Origin: Lachnospiraceae bacterium
GTDB lineage: Bacteria > Bacillota > Clostridia > Lachnospirales > Lachnospiraceae
Direction: 5' to 3'
Length of the DNA stretch: 23,293 nucleotides
Assembly (NCBI GenBank): GCA_009774155.1
Contig: VSNE01000465.1
Coordinates: forward strand, 1 to 23,293
This document shows, in pieces, positions 17,101 to 23,293 of this stretch (positions are counted from its first letter, which is position 1; the number at the start of each line of letters is the position of its first letter). A program made the position numbers and the translations under genes. The notes under the pieces were generated by a model. The model did no database searches. It saw only the letters and a list, made by a program, of their open reading frames with translations, and was not told where the DNA came from.

Positions 17101-17727
17101 AACGCTGCCTGATGTAAGTGCGGGATAGAGCTTTTCAAAATCAGAATATGATTCTATATCGTAGTCTTCAAGTTTCTTTATAAACGCATCTACGGGCTGC
17201 CCTATTTCCTTCTTGAATTTCTTATATGTGTCAGGGTAGTCGCTCTCCCATTTTTTTATAGCCTTAATAGCTGCCTGATAGTTAGTATCCGGCATTACGC
17301 TCATCAAGTCGTTCTCAGACAGTGCCTTCTGCAATGCCAGCAAAAATGCCTGCTGCATACTGGTGTTGCTTCCGTTGATAATTACAGGGAGCAGCTTTTT
17401 ATTGCTATCATAATAATTTGAAACAAGTCTCTTAAGTTCAGGCTTTTTATCAACCTGCTTTTTCAGCTTTTCAAACAATTTCCAATCCTTCTGCATCAAC
17501 ACAGAAAGAATCGTCAGCACTATGTGGGATTTTCCCTTGCCATAAGCCCCCACGAGAACTCTGGCTCTCTCCGTGGATGATTCGTCCGTGCTTTGCAGAA
17601 TATCCTGCAAAAGCTCCAGCGAGGATTTTGTCGGTATGAAATTTTTTAACTTATCGTCATGGTTCAGATCATATCCGATATTTACCGAATATTGAAATCC
17701 TGACGCTACGGAAATCATCTCGCTCAT
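14128..17727 (-). CDS. sspC: Large P-loop ATPase of the phosphorothioation system
   Basis: A 1199-residue protein with an AAA+/STAND-like ATPase domain at the N-terminus: Walker A GAYGKGKS (60-67) and Walker B IYVVYDEFSKF (237-247). The remainder is a long helical body with no catalytic motif that I recognise. Size, order and neighbours fit SspC, the ATPase that works with the SspB nickase and SspD in single-stranded phosphorothioation. It also resembles BREX BrxC-type ATPases in architecture, but no other BREX gene is present. RBS TAGGAG precedes ATG 17727. Gaps to sspB (10 bases) and sspA (12 bases) show one transcript. Confidence 0.85.
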   Translation of the reverse strand: MSEMISVASGFQYSVNIGYDLNHDDKLKNFIPTKSSLELLQDILQSTDESSTERARVLVGAYGKGKSHIVLTILSVLMQKDWKLFEKLKKQVDKKPELKRLVSNYYDSNKKLLPVIINGSNTSMQQAFLLALQKALSENDLMSVMPDTNYQAAIKAIKKWESDYPDTYKKFKKEIGQPVDAFIKKLEDYDIESYSDFEKLYPALTSGSVFNPFLGFDITELYESVVRCIEPIGYNGIYVVYDEFSKFLEANIKEASVSDTKMLQDFAEKCNRSGKHQLHLMLISHKEIANYIDKLPKQKVDGWRGVSERFKHIHFNNNFTQTYEIISSVIEKNQRTWKAFRKTYDGTFESLLDRYATHAIFSEMNREECMKTMDGCYPLHPVTTFILPRLSERVAQNERTLFTFLSAQGTSTLRTFLDGYDDDCFKVITPDIIFDYFEPLFRKESYTSELHRNYILTKTILEKIDEKSLEAKIIKTLSLIYILEQFDKIKPTADELDGIYSIDYSHEEIRDAIDNLINKEYVIYLKVSNDYLRLKQSSGVDVKQQIADTIARRSADFSIKETLNSASIDSYMYPSKYNDEREMTRFFSFEFIDASEVDKDVDWNIKSEGIEADGIIYGIIPENDESIRKLKRILIATSKEQERFVFILPKKYTEISDIVLQFNAVMELRVAAEGDDLLFDEYEVIYEDLRDVIAEFINSYTHPENYKAFYIHQGKEESITRKAGLTGLLSDICEKVYSRTPVINNEAINRNELSGAAYTSRTKIIAGLLRNTLEPGLGFTGTGQEVSIMRSTLVRKNVLVEENGTVRINLKTGDANLDNMLAVISKFIQKAKRRGECGFDELYHSLMSPEGGIGIRKSLIPIYLAAVLHEYRQEAVIINDLGQVSLGVDALLQIEAEPSQFRIQYLDWDPEKGEFIRELEEIFKENVIEAEKATNAYEYVVMAMRRWYMSLPKYSKEKIPQRAAKRYRGLIRLLKQNIGSYEFLFVKLPNEFGQQEFNANIADTVRLAKDYYDRALDELIDGLVEDVKNIFSEGTGRRPQKRSSLSSVVKDWCERLDDSVFEQLFENGADRCLGFLREVTNDERTFIIRLAKLVTDLRIEDWDEKTADQFKDRLREYKETAEDFSGDGNAEIGDDTSAYSLTFVDDAGKAVTKRFEKVDQTKRGKLLMNSLLSDIESMGHSISEQEKRQILMEVLKKLC

Positions 17728-17737
17728 CCCAATTCTC

Positions 17738-18658
17738 CTACTTCAGTGTCTCTATATTTTGATAATAGTGCTCTACGCACTCTTCAAATGTATAATGGTT
17801 TTTCAAATGGATCACATCCAGTCCCGCAGTCCTTATTATTTTCAGTTCTCCGGTGCTTTCAGCATTATGTAGTACATCCAGCATTGCCATAGAATCCAGG
17901 TTGAAAATCTTTCCAATGTTGCCCTCGGCGGTTAACAATTCATTCAACCCTATTTCTTCTCTGCCGGCAGCCTTGTCATGTATTATGGCAAGGATCACCC
18001 ACGGATTAAATGTCGATGCCTGTGGAACAGCTTTCTTATATACCGCAATATTCCGTTCCTTCTTAATAATGTCTATAAGCCCCATCTCTCCAAGCGGACA
18101 GTCAATATTGTTCTCAGCTGACACCCTGCTCGGCATGGTTTTATATCGAGGAACATAGGTGTTAATAATGCAGTTGAAATCATCCTCTAACGACCTTGGT
18201 GCTACGCTTGCTTCTTCATCCTCCATCTTGATAAACTTTGTAATCTCCGTTACAAAATCGTCCCTTGTAAAATCAGACAATCCAAATTTGTTGAAAAAGA
18301 AATACCATGAAGTAGCCATCTGCATACTGCTTGCAAGCTTATAATGCAATAGATACAGTGTACCCATTTCCTCTATATATTGGTCATGCTCAAAAACGAG
18401 CTTTCCAAAGTCTGTCAATTCCTGTATTCTTTTACCGCTGTTAGGTTCCTCTGTAACGCCTATCGCCTGAAGCCAGTATCGGAGAGCCTTTACCATATTA
18501 GCACCGATTCCAAGAACATCCATAGGGTTCTCCGTCCTGCTGATGAACACATCAGGGCTCTGCTTGACATAGCGCATGCCCTTACTGATCCATCCTTTTC
18601 TTATGAAAAAAGTGTCATGGGCACGAAATTTCATATCCACTTTAGCCACTTCAGTCAT
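17738..18658 (-). CDS. sspB: DUF4007 protein, DNA nickase component
   Basis: A 306-residue DUF4007-type protein. The N-terminal part (FRAHDTFFIRKGWISKGM, then MDVLGIGANMVKALRYWLQA) and the FTEFGKLVF-like motif LTDFGKLVFEHD are the family's conserved block. In Ssp systems this protein nicks DNA at the site where sulfur is inserted. The ATG at 18658 directly abuts the GGAGG, which is too close; GTG 18649, three codons in, has ideal 9-base spacing and may be the true start, giving 303 residues. The gene lies 10 bases after sspD and 10 before sspC. DUF4007 beside a PP-loop sulfurtransferase is the clearest signature separating Ssp from classical Dnd. Confidence 0.9.
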   Translation of the reverse strand: MTEVAKVDMKFRAHDTFFIRKGWISKGMRYVKQSPDVFISRTENPMDVLGIGANMVKALRYWLQAIGVTEEPNSGKRIQELTDFGKLVFEHDQYIEEMGTLYLLHYKLASSMQMATSWYFFFNKFGLSDFTRDDFVTEITKFIKMEDEEASVAPRSLEDDFNCIINTYVPRYKTMPSRVSAENNIDCPLGEMGLIDIIKKERNIAVYKKAVPQASTFNPWVILAIIHDKAAGREEIGLNELLTAEGNIGKIFNLDSMAMLDVLHNAESTGELKIIRTAGLDVIHLKNHYTFEECVEHYYQNIETLK

Positions 18659-18668
18659 CCTCCACTTT

Positions 18669-20384
18669 TCACTTCGTTCTCAAATATTTATCCATTGTAC
18701 AGCCACCATCAAGATATTTGGCAGTCATACACATTTTACAATGAACACACTTTTCCGGATCAATATAATATGACCCTCCCGCTACAGATATTGCCCCAGC
18801 CCTGCATAACGATTCGCATTTCAGGCACTGTCTGCAAGCATTAAACTTCCTGATCTGATAGCCCACCATTCTCTGAAGATCATCGTGATCAGCAACATTC
18901 ATTGTTCTCACTTTTACCGCATGCTCATATCCATCATGCTCAAACGGCTGTATCGATAAAATCGGCACGTTGGTTCTCGGATCAAGTACTATCACCTCAT
19001 GTAAAAGCTTCTGCCCAAGTTCTGGAGCAACCCTGCCAAACGGAACAAACATTCCAACCAACTCATCATCAAATGGCCTAACAAGACGGTAAATCTTGGC
19101 ATGCTCCTCGCTGGTACAGTTTGAGAACCTGATCTTCACATCACCTGCTGCAGCAAGTCCGTTTCCGCCCTGTCTCGCTTTCCATCCGCCTTCGTCAACA
19201 TATACCTCAGGATCTGGCTTGCCAACCTTCTTAGCAAACTCAATCAGGAAGTCCCGCCATTCCTTGGATTTCTCCGGCATATATATTCGCGAAAGGAACT
19301 GTGCCCTCTGATTGTTATTTGGGCAACACCAACACCCAACACGATCATAACCGAGCCGGTACGCTTCATTAAAATCCACTCCCTCAGCAAGCAAATAAAG
19401 CCACACATCCATATCCTTCCAAAAGAATATCGGTGAAGCGACTGTCTGCTGCTGTATTTTCACAGATTCGGCATCATCCTCAACTCTGTTATATTTAGAC
19501 CTGCTCACGGATTCAGATTTCCGAATCCCGTAAAACGTCAGTATCTGCTGATTGCGATACAGGCTGTTAATCACCCTCGTAATCGGTCCGGTCTTAAACA
19601 TTGAGCAGCACCATCTCATCATCCTTGCCGGTGGACCGATGTCCTCGCAAACGTCCATGAATACCTGATCGTTGTTCCTGGCAATCTTAAAGATAGCCTG
19701 CGGATGCTCTTCCCTGTACCTTTTGGCGTAATCCACGGTATAAGGAAACTCAAGCGTTGTATCTCCGAATATATGGACAAGGCTCGGGTTACTCAGCGAC
19801 TTTATGACAACATCTGCCGTTGCAGTCGAGTCCTTTCCCCCTGAGAAGGAGATTACCACATTCTCCTCCGGAAACTTTGAAGCTTCCTGGTTAACAAAAC
19901 GGTACGCCTCGTCCTTAATATAGTTCAGCCTTGATTCATTAGCCTCAATAAAACGCCTGATGGTTTCATTGAAGAACTTATAGCTGTTCTTCCCTTTATT
20001 CGCATTTAACTTTTCAGCGATGGCATCCGCATCTGCGGTTTTGAACAGAGTGCTCGGCAAGGATACAGATTTTCCATCTATATAATACCGGCTGTTCACC
20101 GCCCATACAGATTTCTCAACATACTCATTTGGCTGCTTATCGAGGAGTATCTCGAGCAACAACCTCTCCTCCGGGAACACCGGACGTATGTCAGATGCCA
20201 TATACTTCATTTCACTTCCGCATCTCGGACAAATACCCTTGTCTGCCTGAGAAACCTCCTGTAAAACCGGCACTCTGCATTTACTACACCAATGCACCTC
20301 AACCGGAATGTCCTCTACCGTTTCGTTTCCGCAAACCGGGCATTTTTTATCTTTTAATTCAATATTACAATTTCTGCACCACAT
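18669..20384 (-). CDS. sspD: PAPS reductase-like sulfurtransferase with zinc ribbons and ferredoxin domain
   Basis: A 571-residue protein in three parts. Residues 1-60 hold four CxxC pairs (C3/C6, C15/C18, C33/C36, C52/C55), two zinc ribbons. Residues 170-430 are the PP-loop ATP pyrophosphatase domain with SGGKDST (181-187), GDTTLEFP, and cysteines in RWCC (259-260) and CWCC (351-354), which fit an iron-sulfur site as in DndC. Residues 515-565 form a ferredoxin-type pair of clusters (C517, C520, C523, C527 and C546, C549, C552, C562). The protein would activate DNA phosphate with ATP and transfer sulfur delivered by SspA. It is the first enzyme gene of the operon, 72 bases behind the HTH regulator, with AAGGA upstream of ATG 20384. 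The built-in ferredoxin and zinc ribbons are extra to the minimal family. Confidence 0.9.
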   Translation of the reverse strand: MWCRNCNIELKDKKCPVCGNETVEDIPVEVHWCSKCRVPVLQEVSQADKGICPRCGSEMKYMASDIRPVFPEERLLLEILLDKQPNEYVEKSVWAVNSRYYIDGKSVSLPSTLFKTADADAIAEKLNANKGKNSYKFFNETIRRFIEANESRLNYIKDEAYRFVNQEASKFPEENVVISFSGGKDSTATADVVIKSLSNPSLVHIFGDTTLEFPYTVDYAKRYREEHPQAIFKIARNNDQVFMDVCEDIGPPARMMRWCCSMFKTGPITRVINSLYRNQQILTFYGIRKSESVSRSKYNRVEDDAESVKIQQQTVASPIFFWKDMDVWLYLLAEGVDFNEAYRLGYDRVGCWCCPNNNQRAQFLSRIYMPEKSKEWRDFLIEFAKKVGKPDPEVYVDEGGWKARQGGNGLAAAGDVKIRFSNCTSEEHAKIYRLVRPFDDELVGMFVPFGRVAPELGQKLLHEVIVLDPRTNVPILSIQPFEHDGYEHAVKVRTMNVADHDDLQRMVGYQIRKFNACRQCLKCESLCRAGAISVAGGSYYIDPEKCVHCKMCMTAKYLDGGCTMDKYLRTK

Positions 20385-20413
20385 CTCCCGGTTCCTTCAC
20401 ATACTTTATCGTA

Positions 20414-20442
20414 ATTATACTATGTCGGCTGTCCGATAAATG
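20414..20442 (-). promoter_or_regulatory. Possible internal promoter with palindrome before sspD
   Basis: On the minus strand a perfect -10 box TATAAT (20414-20419) follows a weak -35 (CATTTA, 20437-20442) at 17 bases. The spacer contains TCGG-ACAG-CCGA (20425-20436), an inverted repeat where the HTH protein encoded just upstream could bind. Confidence 0.45.
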
Positions 20443-20456
20443 GGACTCAATTAATA

Positions 20457-20681
20457 TCAGTCCTTATGTGAATTCTCCTCAGTGTGCTCTATTTCAACTA
20501 TATCTTCTATTTCGCAATCTAAAACTGCACATATTTTTCGAAGCACTTTAGTAGATACATCCTTGCCTTTTCCCATATTCGCCATCGAATTGGTCGAAAT
20601 ACCGGATTTGGCAACAAGATCCTTCTTCATCATCTTCTTATCAATCAGCAGCTTCCATAATTTGTCGTAATTCATCGCCAT
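20457..20681 (-). CDS. Small Xre/Cro-type HTH regulator heading the ssp operon
   Basis: A 74-residue single-domain HTH protein. The pattern MMKKDLVAKSGISTNSMANM is the turn and recognition helix, and VLRKICAVLDCEIEDIVEIE is the conserved tail of the YozG/Cro-C1 small regulators. It lies directly upstream of sspD in the same direction, without a terminator between them, and has a near-consensus promoter at 20741-20769. It most likely represses or times the phosphorothioation operon, as small regulators do for restriction-modification genes. It resembles the HTH protein at 21793-22020 in length and motif order. RBS AGGTG is 8 bases upstream of ATG 20681. Confidence 0.85.
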   Translation of the reverse strand: MAMNYDKLWKLLIDKKMMKKDLVAKSGISTNSMANMGKGKDVSTKVLRKICAVLDCEIEDIVEIEHTEENSHKD

Positions 20682-20740
20682 AATAGAACACCTTTTTCTT
20701 AAAATTCACCTAAATCGTCATGGTACAGCCAACCTATCTT

Positions 20741-20769
20741 ATATTACGGTAAAGCTATTGAAAAGTCAA
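20741..20769 (-). promoter_or_regulatory. Promoter of the HTH-ssp operon
   Basis: TTGACT (20764-20769), 17-base spacer, TAATAT (20741-20746) on the minus strand, about 60 bases before ATG 20681. This is probably the main promoter of the 13.8 kb operon. Confidence 0.75.
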
Positions 20770-21095
20770 GCACATTTTGAATTTTTCAATAAAAATTGTG
20801 TTTCTGGCATATATTCTGCTCTCTCTTAATCGCAGGATTATCCCAGCCAGAACCACGTCTATAAATGCACACCCTCATAACGATACCCCCTTACAAATCG
20901 TTACGGAACAAGACTTTTCGTTATGTGCGTGTGCAAGCTCGCCCAGTCTGCACACCCCTCGCTACCGGATGAGAATCGTTTCCGCGACTGGCAAGCAAAA
21001 AATAAGCCCTCTGCACACCCCTCGGTGTGAGAAAGGCGGTAATTCCTATGTGTTGAAAACACCCTAACGAAAACAGGCAGAAATCCTTGTATCAA
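20770..21095. other. Non-coding region with palindromes and direct repeats; oriT-like
   Basis: No convincing gene. It holds a 7-bp perfect inverted repeat TAACGAT/ATCGTTA (20878-20884, 20897-20903), a 15-bp exact direct repeat TCTGCACACCCCTCG (20947-20961, 21010-21024) with a related TGCACACCCTC at 20866-20876, and hairpins CACACC/GGTGTG (21014-21029) and GTGTT/AACAC (21050-21062). On the minus strand AATCCTGC lies about 40 bases beyond the first repeat, resembling the ATCCTG core of MOBP nic sites. It may be an origin of transfer or the remains of an element end. Confidence 0.4.
20947..21024. repeat. 15-bp direct repeat pair
   Basis: TCTGCACACCCCTCG occurs at 20947-20961 and 21010-21024, 63 bases apart, exact in all 15 positions. 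Confidence 0.75.
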
Positions 21096-21800
21096 TCACG
21101 CAACGGCTTCATCATATACTTTATTGATTTCTGTTTTACCCACAGTCCCAAGCTGTATAAGCAGTTCGGACACATCTGCCGGAGTGAAGAACTCTCCACC
21201 AGACTTCCCGGCATTGGACGCATACATGGTCATAAGGTATTCATACGCATCGCCAAAGGCATCAATGGAGTGGTCTTTGACATCGCCAAGGTTCATTTCG
21301 CCTACACCATTCAGCAGTTTTACAAGTTTCTCATTGCGCTTTGCAACAGTAGAACCCAATTTATTGCTGTTGACATCATAATCATCGAACAATCCGGCAA
21401 AATCACTCTCAGCCTCACTGCCCTCCGCAGATTCCTCAATGTGACGGAATACACGCTCCAGTGTTTCATTTAAATTCTCATCTTTTACAGCGTTGGCGCG
21501 AACATTGCAGAACAACTCGCTTGGCAAAATGAAAAACCCTTTTTCTTCCACCAGTCCGTCTCGTGCTTCTTCAGCATCCCCGTCCCGCATTTTTGCAAAG
21601 TCAAAATCAGCATTTCCGGCATCAACCTCTCCGCTGTTTATGTAATTGCACAGATTTTCAGAAATATATCGATAGAACATTGTTCCGAGAACATAATTTT
21701 TAAAGTCCCATCCATCTACTGCCCCCCGCAGTTCATCTGCGATTGCCCAAATTGCACGATGCAGTTCATCACGCTCTTGTTCCCTTTTTGTATCAACCAT
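21096..21800 (-). pseudogene. hsdM: Truncated type I restriction-modification methyltransferase (HsdM) N-terminus
   Basis: The 234 residues match HsdM: the N-terminal helical domain (ELHRAIWAIADELRGAVDGW, then FKNYVLGTMFYRYISE), followed by GGEFFTPADVSELLIQLG and KTEINKVYD. Intact HsdM has about 500 residues and continues after VYD with the SAM-binding motif PACGSGSLLL; here four unrelated residues and a stop follow, and motifs I and IV (NPPY) are absent. The homology ends at about 21110. It cannot be an active methyltransferase. It overlaps the stop of the HTH gene by 8 bases, the usual xre-hsdM arrangement. No hsdS or hsdR is seen in the window. Confidence 0.85.
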
Positions 21801-22020
21801 CCTCTTTTCCTCCGTTATCTTCCGGAATAAATTCCAAAATATCGTCTACGCCACAATTCAAAACACGACAGATGCTTTCCACGCTTTCAAGAGAGATATA
21901 CCCACCCCGTTTCAATCGTGTAATGATATTTGCAGAAAAACCAGCTTCCTGCTGCAACTGTGCATTCGTCATATCTTTCTCTATTAATAAATGGAATAAT
22001 TTCTTATAGCTGACTGCCAT
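21793..22020 (-). CDS. Xre/Cro-type HTH regulator of the hsdM remnant
   Basis: A 75-residue HTH protein with MTNAQLQQEAGFSANIITRL as helix-turn-helix and SVESICRVLNCGVDDILEFI as the family tail. ATG 22020 has GGAGG at 7 bases; the longer frame from 22086 would cover its own promoter. It overlaps hsdM by 8 bases, so it controlled that restriction-modification unit. It is a distant relative of the regulator at 20457-20681. The promoter at 22058-22086 precedes it. It is still intact although its target gene is broken. Confidence 0.8.
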   Translation of the reverse strand: MAVSYKKLFHLLIEKDMTNAQLQQEAGFSANIITRLKRGGYISLESVESICRVLNCGVDDILEFIPEDNGGKEDG

Positions 22021-22057
22021 GTCGCACCTCCATTTTCCTACCAGCAAATATAAGAAA

Positions 22058-22086
22058 AGCATATCACGCAAAAGTGAATTTTTCAA
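22058..22086 (-). promoter_or_regulatory. Promoter of the HTH-hsdM unit
   Basis: TTGAAA (22081-22086), 17-base spacer and TATGCT (22058-22063) on the minus strand, 38 bases before ATG 22020. Confidence 0.65.
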
Positions 22087-22363
22087 CCAAAAAGCACAAT
22101 TTAATTTGATTTCGTTTTATAACTGAATTCTAAAAACCTCTGCTCATCCTGCACCTATCTGTGCGCCATAAGCAGAGTGAGCAGGCCATTTTCGCTTCAA
22201 CGCCAACTTTAGTTCCAAGGGCAGGGCTGCTGCATTGTTCAAGTTCCGCTTGGATGAACAAGAAGTATAAGAAAATGTTTTCATTTTGGAGGAAACGGAT
22301 ATATAATAAGACAACGACAAATTGCAATTTATAAAAATAATCCGAGGATTGGCAGGAGAAAAA
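22087..22363. other. Intergenic region between divergent HTH and traX-like genes
   Basis: No gene is supported. A 65-codon minus frame (22130-22327) starts from a weak codon without RBS and has no recognisable motif. A TATAAT at 22302-22307 may be the -10 of the traX-like gene, but its -35 (TTTCAT) is poor. Confidence 0.4.
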
Positions 22364-23110
22364 ATGAAATTACAATTACGATTGAATGCAAATCATTTAA
22401 AATTGATTGCGATTATTGCTATGACAATAGACCATGTATGCGATTTGATTTATCCCGGTTTTCCGGCTGAACCGGGAGCAATTGGATTACATATTGTCGG
22501 GCGTTTGACAGCTCCGATTATGTGGTTTTTCGTGTGTGAGGGATATCATTACACTCATAATGTAAAAAAGTATATGCTGCGAATGGGAGTTTTTTCCATA
22601 ATTTCACATTTTGCATATTGTTTTGCATTCGGAATAAACCCAATTCCATTCAGCACAGGGATTTTTAATCAGACAAGTGTCATGTACCCGCTTTTTGTCG
22701 CAGTTTTAGTCATGTGGATGCAGGATAATGATTTGCCAATGAAGAATTGGGTAAAGAATACAATTATCTTTGTATTGATTTGGAGTGCTTTCCCCGCAGA
22801 TTGGAGCTGCATAGCAGTATTGGCAATATTGGAAATGTATAAGAAAAGGGGAAACTTAAATGCACAGACGAAAAAAATGCTTCTGTATGTTGCGATATAT
22901 GCAGCAGTATCGTTCTTTTTTGTAAGCAAGGTTTATGCTTTGGTGCAGATTGGTATTTTGCTAGTCTATCCTGTGTTAAAGCTATACAATGGCGAAAAGG
23001 GGAAAGCAACATGGATGAAATGGTTTTTCTATCTATATTATCCAATGCATTTGATTTGTATTGGAGTACTTCGTATCTGTATTTATGGGGATATCAGTTT
23101 ATTGTTTTAG
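22364..23110 (+). CDS. TraX-family integral membrane protein
   Basis: A 248-residue polytopic membrane protein with about eight hydrophobic segments. Family marks are LKLIAIIAMTIDHV at the N-terminus, IVGRLTAPIMWFFVCEGYHY near residues 45-65 and FFYLYYPMHLICIGVL at the C-terminus. TraX of the F plasmid acetylates pilin; Firmicute relatives are mostly chromosomal or ICE-borne with unknown substrate and are related to acyltransferase-like membrane proteins. ATG 22364 is chosen because AGGAG lies 5 bases upstream; a TTG at 22322 has no RBS. It is the only long gene on the plus strand here. Higher AT content than the ssp genes suggests another origin. Confidence 0.85.
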   Translation: MKLQLRLNANHLKLIAIIAMTIDHVCDLIYPGFPAEPGAIGLHIVGRLTAPIMWFFVCEGYHYTHNVKKYMLRMGVFSIISHFAYCFAFGINPIPFSTGIFNQTSVMYPLFVAVLVMWMQDNDLPMKNWVKNTIIFVLIWSAFPADWSCIAVLAILEMYKKRGNLNAQTKKMLLYVAIYAAVSFFFVSKVYALVQIGILLVYPVLKLYNGEKGKATWMKWFFYLYYPMHLICIGVLRICIYGDISLLF

Positions 23111-23175
23111 CTAAGAATAAGGCAATCGTATGACAACTTCATATTTGTAGAATTGTAGTCAAAAGAAAACTGAAT

Positions 23176-23198
23176 AACCGTTTTTACATAGGACGGTT
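23176..23198. repeat. Inverted repeat AACCGT/ACGGTT
   Basis: A 6-bp hairpin with 11-base loop downstream of the traX-like gene. It lacks a T-run, so a terminator role is doubtful. Confidence 0.35.
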
Positions 23199-23216
23199 GG
23201 TGTTAGTATATAAGTG

Positions 23217-23245
23217 TGGACAGGAAAAGTTGAACAACCTATACT
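23217..23245 (+). promoter_or_regulatory. Promoter inside the putative IS end
   Basis: TGGACA (23217-23222), 17-base spacer and TATACT (23240-23245), 30 bases before the ATG at 23276. Confidence 0.55.
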
Positions 23246-23275
23246 ATCAAGTGAAAAACAAAGGAGATGTTCAAC

Positions 23276-23293
23276 ATGGCGAAAAACCAGAAA
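23276..23293 (+). CDS. Start of a gene cut by the window end, probably a transposase
   Basis: Six codons (MAKNQK) follow AAAGGAG with about 8 bases spacing. A basic start of this kind behind an IS-like end is typical of transposase OrfA or similar proteins. Nothing more can be read. Confidence 0.45.

Larger units (their letters stand above)
23215..23293 (+). mobile_element. Probable left end of an insertion sequence
   Basis: TGTGGACAGGAAAAGTTGAA resembles the terminal repeats of IS3/IS150-type elements, which start with TG and carry a GTTG.ACA core. It is followed at once by a promoter and a gene start at 23276. The right end and the transposase body are outside the window, so the family is uncertain. 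Confidence 0.4.

Noticed and set aside
14128..17727. BREX (BrxC) assignment for the large ATPase
   Set aside because: The architecture is similar, but no PglZ, PglX or other BREX gene is present, while DUF4007 and a PP-loop protein flank it.
20866..21024. CRISPR-like repeats
   Set aside because: Only two exact 15-base copies and one partial copy, with unequal spacing and no cas genes.
20777..21067. 96-codon open frame on the plus strand in the repeat-rich gap
   Set aside because: It starts without RBS, has low-complexity translation across direct repeats and no recognisable motif.
21096..21800. Functional type I methyltransferase
   Set aside because: The SAM-binding and catalytic motifs are missing because the gene ends after the N-terminal domain.
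22130..22327. 65-codon minus frame upstream of the traX-like gene
   Set aside because: Weak start codon, no RBS and no family resemblance; could be a gene remnant but this cannot be supported.

Overview
The window looks like a stretch of an integrative or prophage-like accessory region in a Gram-positive anaerobe, most likely a gut clostridium (Lachnospiraceae-type). This is inferred from strong AGGAGG-type ribosome binding sites, moderate GC, tight minus-strand operons, a TraX-family gene and phage-type replication genes. It cannot be proven from the sequence alone. Nearly everything up to position 22020 is on the minus strand, so transcription runs right to left.

Centre (20681 to 6863): a tightly packed operon of about 13.8 kb for backbone DNA phosphorothioation of the Ssp type. 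In transcription order it holds a small HTH regulator, sspD (PP-loop sulfurtransferase), sspB (DUF4007), sspC (large P-loop ATPase), sspA (cysteine desulfurase), a PLD-like/DEAH helicase, a 56-residue overlapping gene, a DndD-like SMC ATPase, a 177-residue unknown and a sigma-70-like factor. The operon ends in an intrinsic terminator that overlaps the sigma stop codon. SspABCD would make the modification; the helicase/SMC/177-aa set is the likely effector, by analogy with SspFGH. No SspE is visible. Directly behind the terminator, a near-consensus promoter with an operator-like palindrome drives a separate DndB-like DGQHR gene.

Left (5447 to 1): small unknown genes separated by strong hairpins, then a phage/ICE replication module: a sigma-like HTH protein with a potentially occluded RBS, a 68-aa protein, an SNF2-type helicase, a coiled-coil protein, a candidate single-stranded DNA-binding protein with a four-cysteine site, and a family A DNA polymerase whose frame is broken after the exonuclease motif.

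Right (20682 to 23293): a 400-base non-coding stretch with palindromes, direct repeats and an oriT-like look, an hsdM gene cut just before its SAM-binding motif together with its HTH regulator, then on the plus strand a traX-family membrane protein and what looks like the left end of an insertion sequence. The broken hsdM beside an intact phosphorothioation operon suggests turnover of defence modules at one site.
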